Assembly: GCA_045539925.1 (NCBI GenBank)
Contig: JAZQGH010000121.1
Location: forward strand, 11,105-75,104
DNA from: SFWF01 sp045539925
Lineage (GTDB): Bacteria > Bacillota > Clostridia > Oscillospirales > Acutalibacteraceae
DNA length: 64,000 nt
Direction of reading: 5' to 3'
In this document: positions 16,518 to 25,780 of the stretch, piece after piece
Numbering within the stretch: the stretch's first letter is position 1
Layout of the letters: every line of letters begins with the position of its first letter
Notes under the pieces: model-generated
Databases searched by the model: none
What the model was told of the DNA's origin: nothing
The model's input: the letters and a program-made list of their open reading frames with translations, nothing else
Program-made: the position numbers and the translations under genes

Positions 16518-18200
16518 TTATAAACTCTTCTTTATTCTGACAGTTACCGTTGTTCCCTCTCCAACGACCGATTTAACGTTCAAGCCATAGCCATCGCCAT
16601 ATTCAAGACGGATACGTTCATTTACGTTATACAAGCCATAGCCGCCGGAGTTTTGTTTTTTCGGCTTCAGCCAAAAATTCTCTTCAACCTCAAAGCCACC
16701 GCCGTTATCCGAAACGTCAATCAAAACATCTTCTCCATCGGTATACGCCTTGATGTTTATTGTTCCGACGCCTTCCTTGCCTGCAAATCCGTGCTTGATA
16801 CAGTTTTCAACTATTGGTTGCAAAATAAGCTTAATTACCTTATAGTTTTCCGTTCCGTCCCTCAAATCACACTGATAGTTGATCGTGTTGGGGAAACGTA
16901 TTTTTTCAATTTCAAGAAAATGCTCGATAAGCTCGGTTTCTTCCACTATGTAGATGTATTTATCACCCTTATGCAAGCTTAAGCGGAAAAATTTTGCAAG
17001 GTTGATGGTAAGCTTTTCAATTTCCGGCTGCTTTTTAATCTTTGCCATCCAGGTAATTGCATCGAGTGTGTTATACAAAAAGTGGGGATTGATTTGCATT
17101 TGGAGAGCATCTATCTCAAGCTTTCGCTGTGTCTCCATATTCTGCTTGTTCTGATCCATAAGCTGATAGAGTCTGCTCAGCATCTGATCGTAGCTTTTTT
17201 CAAGCTCGTAAAGCTCATCACCGTCCTCGCCGATAGAGAGGGGATTGGATGCTCTTTTTTTGAAATCAATGGCAGAGATCTTCCTTGAGAGCTTGTTGAT
17301 AGGAGCAATGGTTCTATGCGAGATTATCAGCGAAACGATCAACACGAGAACAAAGCAAACGGCCGCAACGCCAACCAAAATCCACTTCAGCGTAGTGTAG
17401 CTCTGCGTGAACTCCTCGTAGTCAAGCTGCGTCACCATATACCAGTCAAGCCCATAGTTATCCTGAATCGCGGTAGCTATAATCAGATATTCCTTACCGT
17501 CAATCCTTGCTCTGTATATGTTATTGTCATCTAAAGCATATTTACTGCTCTCAAGTATGCTTTTGCCAATGTCCTCGCCGTCGGATTTAGCCAAAATGCT
17601 GAAATCGGGTGAAAGAAGCATAGTTTCACCAAATTCAAACCGATTTTTTTCAAAAACAGAGGCAAGCTCTTTCGTTGAAAGATAGAAAACGAAATAACAA
17701 TCCTGCTTTGAAAACGAAGCACCCTGAAGCCTTCTGCCAATCTCAACGTACCCTGCTCTGCTATTAATATTTCCCATCACAAGCGATTCGTCAGAGCTTT
17801 TCAGTGCTTCTCCAACGTACATTGACGGCAGGTCAAATCCCTCTTTTTGCAAAAAGCAGCTTCCGTTCACGACCAAGGCGGCGTTCAGATAGTCGTCTGA
17901 CAAATAGGCTTCCTCCAGGATCTCAACAAAAAGCTCCTGCTTCTGATCATAGGGTATATCGGTAAACAATTTTTGAAATTTGTCATTCTTGGTTATTCTT
18001 GTGTAGCCATAATTGACCTCGTTCAGCATATCAACAAGCTCGGCACCAACCAATTTATGTCTGTTCAGCACATCGTTATTCGCATATCCCTGAACATAGG
18101 TACTTGCCACCACCTGCACCACGATAAGCATTACCGCAAGTAAAACCAAAAGCACAGATAAAAATATTATCGTTATTTTTCTATTAAGACTTTTTTTCAT
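16518..18200 (-). CDS. sensor histidine kinase, YesM family
   Basis: A 560-residue membrane kinase. Two transmembrane helices (about 10-32 and 270-295) flank an extracytoplasmic sensor domain, followed by HAMP (RTIAPINKLSRKI). The His_kinase domain has QINPHFLYNTLDAITWMAK with the phospho-accepting histidine, and the HATPase has QPIVENCIKHGF (N box), DNGGGF and GYGLYNVNERI. YesM kinases usually sense extracellular sugars and phosphorylate YesN-type regulators. The ATG overlaps the end of the regulator gene by 17 bases. It most likely controls the adjacent glucan-use operons. Confidence 0.92.
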   Translation of the reverse strand: MKKSLNRKITIIFLSVLLVLLAVMLIVVQVVASTYVQGYANNDVLNRHKLVGAELVDMLNEVNYGYTRITKNDKFQKLFTDIPYDQKQELFVEILEEAYLSDDYLNAALVVNGSCFLQKEGFDLPSMYVGEALKSSDESLVMGNINSRAGYVEIGRRLQGASFSKQDCYFVFYLSTKELASVFEKNRFEFGETMLLSPDFSILAKSDGEDIGKSILESSKYALDDNNIYRARIDGKEYLIIATAIQDNYGLDWYMVTQLDYEEFTQSYTTLKWILVGVAAVCFVLVLIVSLIISHRTIAPINKLSRKISAIDFKKRASNPLSIGEDGDELYELEKSYDQMLSRLYQLMDQNKQNMETQRKLEIDALQMQINPHFLYNTLDAITWMAKIKKQPEIEKLTINLAKFFRLSLHKGDKYIYIVEETELIEHFLEIEKIRFPNTINYQCDLRDGTENYKVIKLILQPIVENCIKHGFAGKEGVGTINIKAYTDGEDVLIDVSDNGGGFEVEENFWLKPKKQNSGGYGLYNVNERIRLEYGDGYGLNVKSVVGEGTTVTVRIKKSL

Positions 18201-19434
18201 GGTGTCTTCTCACGTACTCACTGGGGGTACAGCCCTCATATTTTCTAAACACCTGGCCAAAATATTTCATATCCAAATATCCAACCATTTCGGTAATTTC
18301 ATACACCTTATATTCCTGCTCAAGCAACAGTCGCTTTGCCATCATAAGTCTGTATTCCGTCAGGCAGGTATTAAAGGTTTTACCAAGTTCCTTCTTGAAT
18401 AGATGCATCAGATAGCTCTCGGATACGTATAAATAGTCTGCAACCGTCTTTATTTTAAGCTGATTATCCTGATAATGCTCTGCAATATACTGAAGTGCAT
18501 CCACAATATGCTTTTTATACATTTTTGTGTTTTCGGAGTCATTTTGCTCAACGTAAATGCTGTTTATTGAATAGAGTCTGTTTGTCGCCATGAATTTTGC
18601 AGCACCAAAGGCCTTCGTTATATCGTGAATGCTCTCAAAAATTGCACTGATGCCGATCGAAATCACAACAGAGCATTGCTTTTCATATTCACAAAGCATA
18701 TAGGTAAGCAGCTTTTCAAGCGTTTCAACCTCTGAAAATTCACAGGCAAAACAAATACGTTTGTCGTTTAATGAATAGAAGGCTCTGTTGTTTTTCAGTA
18801 CCGACAGCACTCCGTTTTTGATAATCTCCAGCGAGGCCTGAATGTTTTTCTCGCTTTCAAATTCGTTGCCGGCGGTTGAGCCGTTTACCTTACAATAAAC
18901 AACAATACCGTTTTCTATGATCGGAATATCGTAGAGCCGCATTTTCTTTATGAACTCTGCATCAATTTTGCTGCCGTGGAAGATGCTGTCTACAATGCTG
19001 TTTTTGATAATTGGAATACCAACGTCAAAATCGGAGAGAAACATATCCATCTTGCGACGCTTTGCAAGCTTTTCCTTTGCCTTCAGCACCACCTCTATCA
19101 GCTCTTCGTTGTCAATCGGCTTCAGCAAATACTTGAAAACTCCCTTTTCAAGCGTTCCCTTAGCATACTCAAAATTATCATATCCGGACAAAATGATAAT
19201 GATTCCGTCATAATTCCTGTTATATAATTCACCCGCAAGTGCAATGCCATCCATTTGTGGCATTTTTACATCGCTGATTATTATATCGGGCTTCAATTTT
19301 TCAATTTTGTTGAGGGCGTCCAAGCCATTCACCGCGGTATCAACAATTTCAATATCGTAGTTATTCCATTCAATGGTTTCCGAAATACCCATTCTTACAA
19401 TGTATTCGTCATCCACTATAAGCATCTTGTACAT
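18184..19434 (-). CDS. response regulator, YesN/AraC type
   Basis: A 416-residue regulator. The receiver domain (1-125) contains LIVDDE, the phospho-acceptor Asp in ISDVKMPQMDG, and the lysine in YLLKPID. A middle linker domain follows. The C-terminal AraC helix-turn-helix pair (about 315-410) includes VADYLYVSESYLMHLFKKELGKTF and VGYLDMKYFGQVFRKYEGCTPSEY. A TTG four codons upstream is in frame, but TTGGAGGG is the ribosome site and selects the ATG at 19432-19434. It pairs with the YesM-type kinase and is the likely activator of the sugar operon promoters. Confidence 0.93.
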   Translation of the reverse strand: MYKMLIVDDEYIVRMGISETIEWNNYDIEIVDTAVNGLDALNKIEKLKPDIIISDVKMPQMDGIALAGELYNRNYDGIIIILSGYDNFEYAKGTLEKGVFKYLLKPIDNEELIEVVLKAKEKLAKRRKMDMFLSDFDVGIPIIKNSIVDSIFHGSKIDAEFIKKMRLYDIPIIENGIVVYCKVNGSTAGNEFESEKNIQASLEIIKNGVLSVLKNNRAFYSLNDKRICFACEFSEVETLEKLLTYMLCEYEKQCSVVISIGISAIFESIHDITKAFGAAKFMATNRLYSINSIYVEQNDSENTKMYKKHIVDALQYIAEHYQDNQLKIKTVADYLYVSESYLMHLFKKELGKTFNTCLTEYRLMMAKRLLLEQEYKVYEITEMVGYLDMKYFGQVFRKYEGCTPSEYVRRHHEKKS

Positions 19435-19449
19435 AATACCCTCCAAAAA

Positions 19450-19505
19450 TTGCAGATTGACTGCAAGCCTAACTATATTTTACTTCAAATTGACCCTTCT
19501 GTCAA
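19450..19505 (-). promoter_or_regulatory. promoter and inverted repeat of the two-component operon
   Basis: TTGACA and TAAAAT (minus strand, 19500-19505 and 19477-19482) are spaced 17 bases apart. Just downstream, TTGCAG-ATTGA-CTGCAA (19450-19466) is an inverted repeat in the 5' leader that could bind a regulator. Confidence 0.7.
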
Positions 19506-19521
19506 TAGACATATAAAATAA

Positions 19522-19550
19522 AAAAAGAGGAGCACCGAGGTGCTCCTCTC
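19522..19550 (-). terminator. terminator of the surface-protein operon
   Basis: Minus-strand stem GAGGAGCAC / GTGCTCCTC with a short loop is followed by TTTTTTT. It ends the transcript of the lipoprotein/secreted-protein pair just before the two-component promoter. Confidence 0.85.
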
Positions 19551-19564
19551 TGGAATTTATTCAA

Positions 19565-22500
19565 TTACTGCTTCTTTGTGAAGAGATTCTTGAAGAAGTT
19601 GCCGATCATCTTGAAGAAATCGGTGATTGCCTTCCAGATCTTCTGGAAGAAGTTGAGCTCGGGCTCAGGCTGCTCGGGCTGCTCGTCATCAGGCTGCTCG
19701 CCGTCATCGGGAGTCTCGCCCTCGCCAGGCTTGTCGTCGCCACCGGGAGTTTCATTCTCACCGGGCTTGTCGTCGTCGGGATTTTCGTCGTCGGGCTTGT
19801 CGTCACCGGGAGGTGTCGTCATCTGGAAATCACACGCATCGCACTTGCCATCGTTGTTTCCATCAACGTGCTCACAGGTTACTACAACAGATACAACCTC
19901 TTCTCTTTCGTTAATACCATCGCTGGCAATGATCTTTACGCTATAAGTACCAACCTTGGAAGCCACGAACTTGCCATCGGAAACCTCAACAGCCTCAGTG
20001 CCGAAGGTTACTTCGAATCTGATGGTTACGTCGCCGCCGTAGTTATCGGTAGCAGTTGCGGAAAGAATGATCTCGTCGCCAAGCTTAGCAGAATCTGCTA
20101 TGCCCTCGGAAATTACGGGTGCACAGTCATCATTCTCGGGAAGAACGATATCCTCATATCCTATCAATTCCTTTGCGAACTTAGCAGATGTGATCTTAAG
20201 CACGTCGCCTGCTGCTGCAAAGTCGTTATGAACGTGGATGTCGCCCAAGGTGCCAACGATACCGGACTTTTCAAGATCGATTACAAGGATCTGCTTTCCG
20301 GAGGTAGCAAACAAATTGCCATCTCTATCTCTGAGAGAGCCTGCATCGTTCTGCTCTACCCAGAATATACCGATACCACCAAACTCTATACGAAGCTTGC
20401 TGATGTCACCCTCAACCTCAAGGATAAGGTAATCATATCCGTTACCAAGAGAGCCGTTGATCCAGCCAATGTAAGAGTATCCTGCAGCGCCTGCGGTTAC
20501 TTCCTTACCGGGGAAATCATCTGCAAGAATTTCATCGGATTTAGCAAGCTCTTCTTCAGGCTCCTTTGCAAACTTAGCAGATGTGATCTTAAGCACGTCG
20601 CCTGCTGCTGCAAATTCGTTATGAACGTGGATGTCGCCCAAGGTGCCAACTATACCGGACTTTTCAAGATCGATTACAAGGATCTGCTTTCCGGAGGTAG
20701 CAAACAAATTGCCATCTCTATCTCTGAGAGAGCCTGCATCGTTCTGCTCTACCCAGAATATACCGATACCACCAAACTCCATACGAAGCTTGCTGATGTC
20801 ACCCTCAACCTCAAGGATAAGGTAATCATATCCGTTACCGGAGGAGCCGTTGATCCAGCCAATGTAAGAGTATCCTGCAGCGCCTGCGGTTACTTCCTTA
20901 CCGGGGAAATCATCTGCAAGAATCTCGTCACTGGTCTCAAGGGGAGCGGAAGGATAGTCTGCATATCTGATGGACTCGATAATGATCTTACCGCCGCCTA
21001 CTACGGGTGAACCGTGAACGTGGATCTCATTCAAAGCACCTGTAATGCCACTGTTAGCCAGATCGATGTAGTAAACCTGGTTTTCGGTGCTCAGAGCGGG
21101 CATCCTTCTGCCATAGCTATCAAGGAAGGTGCCTTCAGCGTTATCAGCAAACCAAGTTACCTTTCCGCCCATTTCAAAGCGTACGTTATCAAGATTTGCG
21201 TTACCCTCGCCTCTCATAACGATCTCAATACCTGCGTGCTTCTGACCGTCAAGTCCAACCCAGCCAAGATACTGATAACCGCCATCAGCGTCATTAACAA
21301 CGATCTCCTGAGGAGCTGCAAGAATGTTTTCGCCAAGCTCACCGGCCTCAATTACGGGATGAGCATAGAAGATCTCGTCGATAAGAACCTGACCTTCACC
21401 GGAAATGTACATATCAACACCGGAAATATATCTTTCGCCAAAGGTCTTTTCAAGGTCAATTACAAGGTAATTGTAGCCGTTTGTACCAAGATAGGGGTTA
21501 GCATCAGACAAGGAAGGAAGTCCTGTACCTACTAACAGCTGGTTTGCATACTTAATGCCAACGCCTGTATCACCGTCGGTCTTCAGTACGTCGAAACGGA
21601 AATCATTAAGTGTTGCACCGTTTTCAAGCTTGTACTTGATTACGAGGTACTGCTTACCCTCGCTTGCTACCTTAGAACGGATCTTAATGCTTGTAAACGC
21701 TTCGCCCTGAGCGTCGAGTACAAGGTGACCGTCCTTGATAACGTTATTCTTTGTGGAATAGGACAGAATATAATCACAGTTGAATGCCGCACTATCGGTT
21801 ACTGCCTTATCGTAGTCAGGTCCCGCAGTCAGATATTCAAAGTTGAACTGCGACATATATGTAATGCTCTCTGTATCGAGCACGGGGAAATACTTATCAG
21901 GCTGGATGCTATCCAGGTTTGTGAAGAACGCTCCTGCTACAAGTACGTTGCCCGAAATCTCTACGCCCTTGATCTTCTTTGCACCAAGGCTTTCAAGAGA
22001 AATAACTGCATTGCGGAAATTGACATCAAGAGCTGCTACGGGTGTACCTGCCAGATCGGTAAGCTCATTCCAGGATTTAGCCGCTCCAACACTTCCATCC
22101 TCCAGAATAGGAGCAACGCTTGCATTCTCACCTGCAACGTTGAGTACGATTGCACCGTACTTTTCATCAAGGTTATTGTGTGCTGCATCGTCACTTGCGA
22201 TGGAAATCTTATCTGTTACTGCATAGTGCTTGGGAACATTGACGAACGTGCCTGCCTCGCCACCGTTCCACCATGCTTCGTTAACGGTATCAAAGTCTAA
22301 TACAACAGTTTCATTCGAGCCGGTAGTAACAGATACCTTACGGATATCAAGCTTACCTGCTACGGTGCTGTCTGCTGTGTATAAGTGGAAGGCCAGCATA
22401 GCATCGGGTGCTGTCGAGTCAAAAGCCTTGCCGGAAACCTTCACCTCGGTCGAAGCAAAGTCAATGGACAATACTGCAAACTCAGAACCGATGTCCTCTC

Positions 22501-22924
22501 CAGAGGAGAAGGATATACCACCGATAATATCCTCGTGTGACAAAACGTAGCTGTTAGCTGCTGCAATATCATCCGAATCGGCAGTTCTGAGGCCGATCTT
22601 CAGATCCTCAAGCTTTATGCTGCCATCGGGGCTACGCAATTCAATGTTGAGTGTTTCAAATCCTGCTGAAATCTTAGGACTACCAACCTTGAAAATGGGG
22701 TCGGTAACATCATCACATTGTCCTGCTGACCAGCTGATTGAACGATAAGCTCTTTCCGAGCCTGCTCCTGCACCGGCATCGAGCAGTCTGTCAAATGCTT
22801 CGTTAAAATCTCTTGTCTGAGGCTCAGCATCAGCAAAGCTGACGGTGGGAATCATACAAAGAATCATAGAAGCAAGCAACAATACTACGGTAATGCAAGC
22901 AATTTTACGATTTTGTTTTCTCAT
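19565..22924 (-). CDS. large secreted repeat protein with amphipathic C-terminus
   Basis: An 1119-residue exported protein. A signal peptide (about 1-31, ending VSFADA) is followed by beta-rich modules. Three related modules of about 130 residues occupy roughly 530-930. The last two are nearly identical and share EGDISKLR.EFGGIGIFWVEQ and IVGTLGDIHVHN. Next come a cadherin/Ig-like domain (about 940-1025), CEHVDGNNDGKCDACD, a Pro/Asp/Glu/Gly-rich linker and a 29-residue aromatic-basic amphipathic helix beginning NFFQKIWKAITDFFKMIG. No LPXTG motif is present; the terminal helix may associate with membrane or wall. It lies 33 bases after the 890-residue lipoprotein gene, in the same operon. The modules may bind carbohydrate, but I cannot name the family. 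Confidence 0.85.
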   Translation of the reverse strand: MRKQNRKIACITVVLLLASMILCMIPTVSFADAEPQTRDFNEAFDRLLDAGAGAGSERAYRSISWSAGQCDDVTDPIFKVGSPKISAGFETLNIELRSPDGSIKLEDLKIGLRTADSDDIAAANSYVLSHEDIIGGISFSSGEDIGSEFAVLSIDFASTEVKVSGKAFDSTAPDAMLAFHLYTADSTVAGKLDIRKVSVTTGSNETVVLDFDTVNEAWWNGGEAGTFVNVPKHYAVTDKISIASDDAAHNNLDEKYGAIVLNVAGENASVAPILEDGSVGAAKSWNELTDLAGTPVAALDVNFRNAVISLESLGAKKIKGVEISGNVLVAGAFFTNLDSIQPDKYFPVLDTESITYMSQFNFEYLTAGPDYDKAVTDSAAFNCDYILSYSTKNNVIKDGHLVLDAQGEAFTSIKIRSKVASEGKQYLVIKYKLENGATLNDFRFDVLKTDGDTGVGIKYANQLLVGTGLPSLSDANPYLGTNGYNYLVIDLEKTFGERYISGVDMYISGEGQVLIDEIFYAHPVIEAGELGENILAAPQEIVVNDADGGYQYLGWVGLDGQKHAGIEIVMRGEGNANLDNVRFEMGGKVTWFADNAEGTFLDSYGRRMPALSTENQVYYIDLANSGITGALNEIHVHGSPVVGGGKIIIESIRYADYPSAPLETSDEILADDFPGKEVTAGAAGYSYIGWINGSSGNGYDYLILEVEGDISKLRMEFGGIGIFWVEQNDAGSLRDRDGNLFATSGKQILVIDLEKSGIVGTLGDIHVHNEFAAAGDVLKITSAKFAKEPEEELAKSDEILADDFPGKEVTAGAAGYSYIGWINGSLGNGYDYLILEVEGDISKLRIEFGGIGIFWVEQNDAGSLRDRDGNLFATSGKQILVIDLEKSGIVGTLGDIHVHNDFAAAGDVLKITSAKFAKELIGYEDIVLPENDDCAPVISEGIADSAKLGDEIILSATATDNYGGDVTIRFEVTFGTEAVEVSDGKFVASKVGTYSVKIIASDGINEREEVVSVVVTCEHVDGNNDGKCDACDFQMTTPPGDDKPDDENPDDDKPGENETPGGDDKPGEGETPDDGEQPDDEQPEQPEPELNFFQKIWKAITDFFKMIGNFFKNLFTKKQ
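20171..20537. repeat. 367-base direct repeat, copy 1 (within secreted protein gene)
   Basis: Nearly identical to the copy 393 bases downstream and in the same reading frame, so each copy encodes one protein module. The few differences are single bases, implying a recent duplication or gene conversion. Confidence 0.9.
20564..20930. repeat. 367-base direct repeat, copy 2 (within secreted protein gene)
   Basis: Partner of the preceding repeat with a 393-base (131-codon) period. Recombination between the two would remove or add exactly one module without a frameshift. Confidence 0.9.
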
Positions 22925-22956
22925 AGTTCCTCTCCTTCAAATGTATTTTATATTAT

Positions 22957-25629
22957 TTATTCCCCATATACATACAATTCCGATACCTGAGCACCGTAAC
23001 CCGTACTATTGGAGCTATAAACCAATTTAATGTATTTCATGCTTACTGCCTCGTCTAAAACGATTGCTACCATATTACCCGCAGACGAATCGAATAAATA
23101 TGCGGCTTTTTCTACTACGGTAAAGTAGGTAACGCCGTCAATGCTACCCAGAATTTCAATCTCCTGAGTTCTGTTTTCCCACAGTAAAAGTGGAGGCAGG
23201 TGAAGGTTAATGTACTTAACGTTTTCTACATCTCCAAGGTCGATTGCAAATTCTGCCGGGAATACGCCCTTCTTGGACTCAAAGTAAGTAAGGGTATTAC
23301 CGTCAATCATATTGGTAATATCGTAAACGTCCTCGTGCTCGGCAACCTCTACAAAGGATTTGCTCGTTGTCAAGCTGGGTGGATAGAACTCAATTTCGCC
23401 AATATTGATCTCTTCGGGATGAGTAAGACTGTTGTTATAGAAGAATCTCAGCTGCAGTCCGTAGTATCCGGACTCGCTAAGTCTGATAAGCACGTCATTA
23501 AAGTTGCTAGACTGTGGGCTGAGTGCAATATTTGTCTGGGACTGAATACGCTTCCAATCTCCGCCCTCTGTGTTCTGTGCAAATATGGATACACTGTAAT
23601 ATCTCATAATATTCGAGTCGCTAGAACCCAAAATACGAATATTACCAACCTGTGTGGGCTTTCCGAATTCAAAGCTGATAGCTACAAACTGCTTATCAAC
23701 CGATACATCCCACTCGTTGAATTGCCATTCGGTGGTTCTGTCGCCATCAAGAAGATTGGCAACTCCCTTTCCCTCGGCCTCGGGTATGCTTCCATCGTTC
23801 CAAGGCGAATTTGCTCTGTCGCCGTGTCCGAAGGTTGCGCTGATGCTTGTATTGGTTGTGTCAACCTTCTGACCTGCATAAGGCGGGTCGTTGTTGAGTA
23901 CACCGAAATCGGGAATTACCAGGCCATCCTGCTTTATACTCGGAACAACCGTGATGCTGGGTGTTTCCCCTTCGGTAATCTTCAATTCATAAGGTAAAAC
24001 TACCGTCGCGCCCGAGCACTCGCCCTGTGCGTAGGTTATATTGCTTGTATAAACACCGGGAATCAAGCCGATCTGATCAAGAGATTTTATCTGCTTACCC
24101 TCAACCTTTACTCCGGAAATTGAAACTCCGTTTACATCGCTTGATGCTCCCTCACCAAATACTCTGCACTTAATTGTATCAGCCATATTAAGCACGTTGA
24201 TGTTTGAGAAGGTGACGTTTGAAATCTTGCCGCGAACACCACCCGATTGTGTCCACTCGGTGTTGAATGCGATCGTTATGTCAATAAGAAAATCGTTTTC
24301 ACCGTCAAGCTGATTGTCTCCAAGCATTTGAGCATCCTCAATGGTGATGTTCTGATACTTAACGTTACTGATATTTGCATTGTCTGCATTGTGAATGGAC
24401 ATTGCTGCCTTATGGAAGTTATGGAAAACTGTGATGTTTCTGAACGTAATATCGGTCATTGACGAGCCATAGGTTTCATAACCTACTTCCATGCTCTGAG
24501 CCAGATCGGTCCATACATAAACGCTGTCAAACGTAACGTTCGAGGTGCTGAAGCCGTCTACGTTCTTTACTACAAGGCTATCGTCCCATGTACGAACGAA
24601 TCCACCCTTTACAAATACGTTTTCACAGGACTGAACCGAGATTCCGTCGCCGTTTGAACGGGCGGTAACGATCTTCAGGTTTTCAATATATACGTCGTTG
24701 CAGCAGTAAAGTGTAACTGCCCAACCCGCAGGGTCTAAAATAGCGATATCCTTAATGATTACGTCGGAGCAGTTCTGAAGCTCGATAGGAAGTGTAAATT
24801 CACTCGCCTTTGTTCTGTCGAACAATTCTCCTGCAAGTATTCCTCTTCCCCTGATGGTAAGATTCTTTACGTTTGCAGTACGGATCTGTCCATATACGAC
24901 CGCACCGCCTGCAAGATATACCGTGGTGTTATCCTCATAAACGGGAAGTGCGTTTGCCATCCACACGCCGGGGCCAACGTATACTGTGTTCTCAGGCAGG
25001 TTATTAGGGTCGATCGGGTCCTCTTCAATGGGGTTTGCAAATATGTGCATTACGTTTTCCGATGCTATCGGACTGCTCTCGGTTGCATATTCCACAACGT
25101 AGTTGTCGGTGTAATCAAGAGTGAAGGAAATTTTATTGCCTTCAACCGTCGGAACGATTCCACGAGAGAGAGGTCTGACCACAACGTCGCTCAGCGAGGC
25201 TTCACCATATACCTCGATTTCCACGTTGATTCTACCCTCAAAGTCGAATATTACTACCTGGTTGTAGTCCTCACTGGGTGTATAGGTAAAGCTACGCATG
25301 TGATTTACACGAGTGTCATAAACAAACAGCGACTCGCCGTTTACCTTTACTCCCGCAACCGAGGAAGTAGTCATAATCTCAGGTCCGTCATAGAGTACGA
25401 CCTTTGTCTCTTCAACCTTTTTATCGGTGCTTTGAACAGGGGGCACGTCATCTGTGCTGTCATGTCCCTGGCACTTATCAGCACACGCTTTTTCGGTGCA
25501 AGTCTCGTCGGTACAAAGCTGACATTCTTCACAGACACTTTCGCAGGTGTGCACAAACAGATGACAGGAAGTCAAAGCCAGTGCCAGCAAAGACAGCAAA
25601 GCCAATACCGCCAATAGGTTTTTTCTCAT
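22957..25629 (-). CDS. lipoprotein with GH28/GH49-type beta-helix and two F5/8-type C domains
   Basis: An 890-residue extracellular lipoprotein. The signal LLALALTSC gives Cys22 as the lipid site, followed by a short cysteine-rich segment with repeated CxxC-like spacing. Residues about 210-540 form a right-handed parallel beta-helix with TARSNGDGISVQSC (about 325) and VRTWDDSLVVKN (about 349). These DG and DD carboxylates match the positions of catalytic acids in the GH28, GH49 and GH87 polysaccharidases. Residues about 600-735 and 745-890 look like two F5/8 type C (discoidin) carbohydrate-binding domains. Nearby GH65 phosphorylases favour an alpha-glucan substrate over pectin, but this is inference. 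It is first of a two-gene operon. Confidence 0.85.
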   Translation of the reverse strand: MRKNLLAVLALLSLLALALTSCHLFVHTCESVCEECQLCTDETCTEKACADKCQGHDSTDDVPPVQSTDKKVEETKVVLYDGPEIMTTSSVAGVKVNGESLFVYDTRVNHMRSFTYTPSEDYNQVVIFDFEGRINVEIEVYGEASLSDVVVRPLSRGIVPTVEGNKISFTLDYTDNYVVEYATESSPIASENVMHIFANPIEEDPIDPNNLPENTVYVGPGVWMANALPVYEDNTTVYLAGGAVVYGQIRTANVKNLTIRGRGILAGELFDRTKASEFTLPIELQNCSDVIIKDIAILDPAGWAVTLYCCNDVYIENLKIVTARSNGDGISVQSCENVFVKGGFVRTWDDSLVVKNVDGFSTSNVTFDSVYVWTDLAQSMEVGYETYGSSMTDITFRNITVFHNFHKAAMSIHNADNANISNVKYQNITIEDAQMLGDNQLDGENDFLIDITIAFNTEWTQSGGVRGKISNVTFSNINVLNMADTIKCRVFGEGASSDVNGVSISGVKVEGKQIKSLDQIGLIPGVYTSNITYAQGECSGATVVLPYELKITEGETPSITVVPSIKQDGLVIPDFGVLNNDPPYAGQKVDTTNTSISATFGHGDRANSPWNDGSIPEAEGKGVANLLDGDRTTEWQFNEWDVSVDKQFVAISFEFGKPTQVGNIRILGSSDSNIMRYYSVSIFAQNTEGGDWKRIQSQTNIALSPQSSNFNDVLIRLSESGYYGLQLRFFYNNSLTHPEEINIGEIEFYPPSLTTSKSFVEVAEHEDVYDITNMIDGNTLTYFESKKGVFPAEFAIDLGDVENVKYINLHLPPLLLWENRTQEIEILGSIDGVTYFTVVEKAAYLFDSSAGNMVAIVLDEAVSMKYIKLVYSSNSTGYGAQVSELYVYGE

Positions 25630-25704
25630 AGAATTTCCTCCTTACAAATAGGTAGACTTTTGAACATATTGTGAATTATCTATTTTAATGATACAGTCTT
25701 TCGT

Positions 25705-25767
25705 AAAAAAATAAAAGACAACATAACTGCAAAAATGGTTGCAATTCTGCTGTCTTTGTATTTTTTT
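25705..25767 (-). terminator. imperfect terminator after the 572-residue lipoprotein gene
   Basis: The minus strand folds AAAGACA...TTGCAA against TTGCA...TGTCTTT with internal mismatches, followed by TATTTTTTT. It lies directly downstream of the lipoprotein stop codon. Confidence 0.6.
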
Positions 25768-25780
25768 CCTGTTTTAGGGG

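Noticed and set aside
20171..20930. Repeat blocks as a CRISPR or insertion sequence
   Set aside because: There are only two long copies, in frame within a coding sequence, with no spacers, terminal inverted repeats or transposase.
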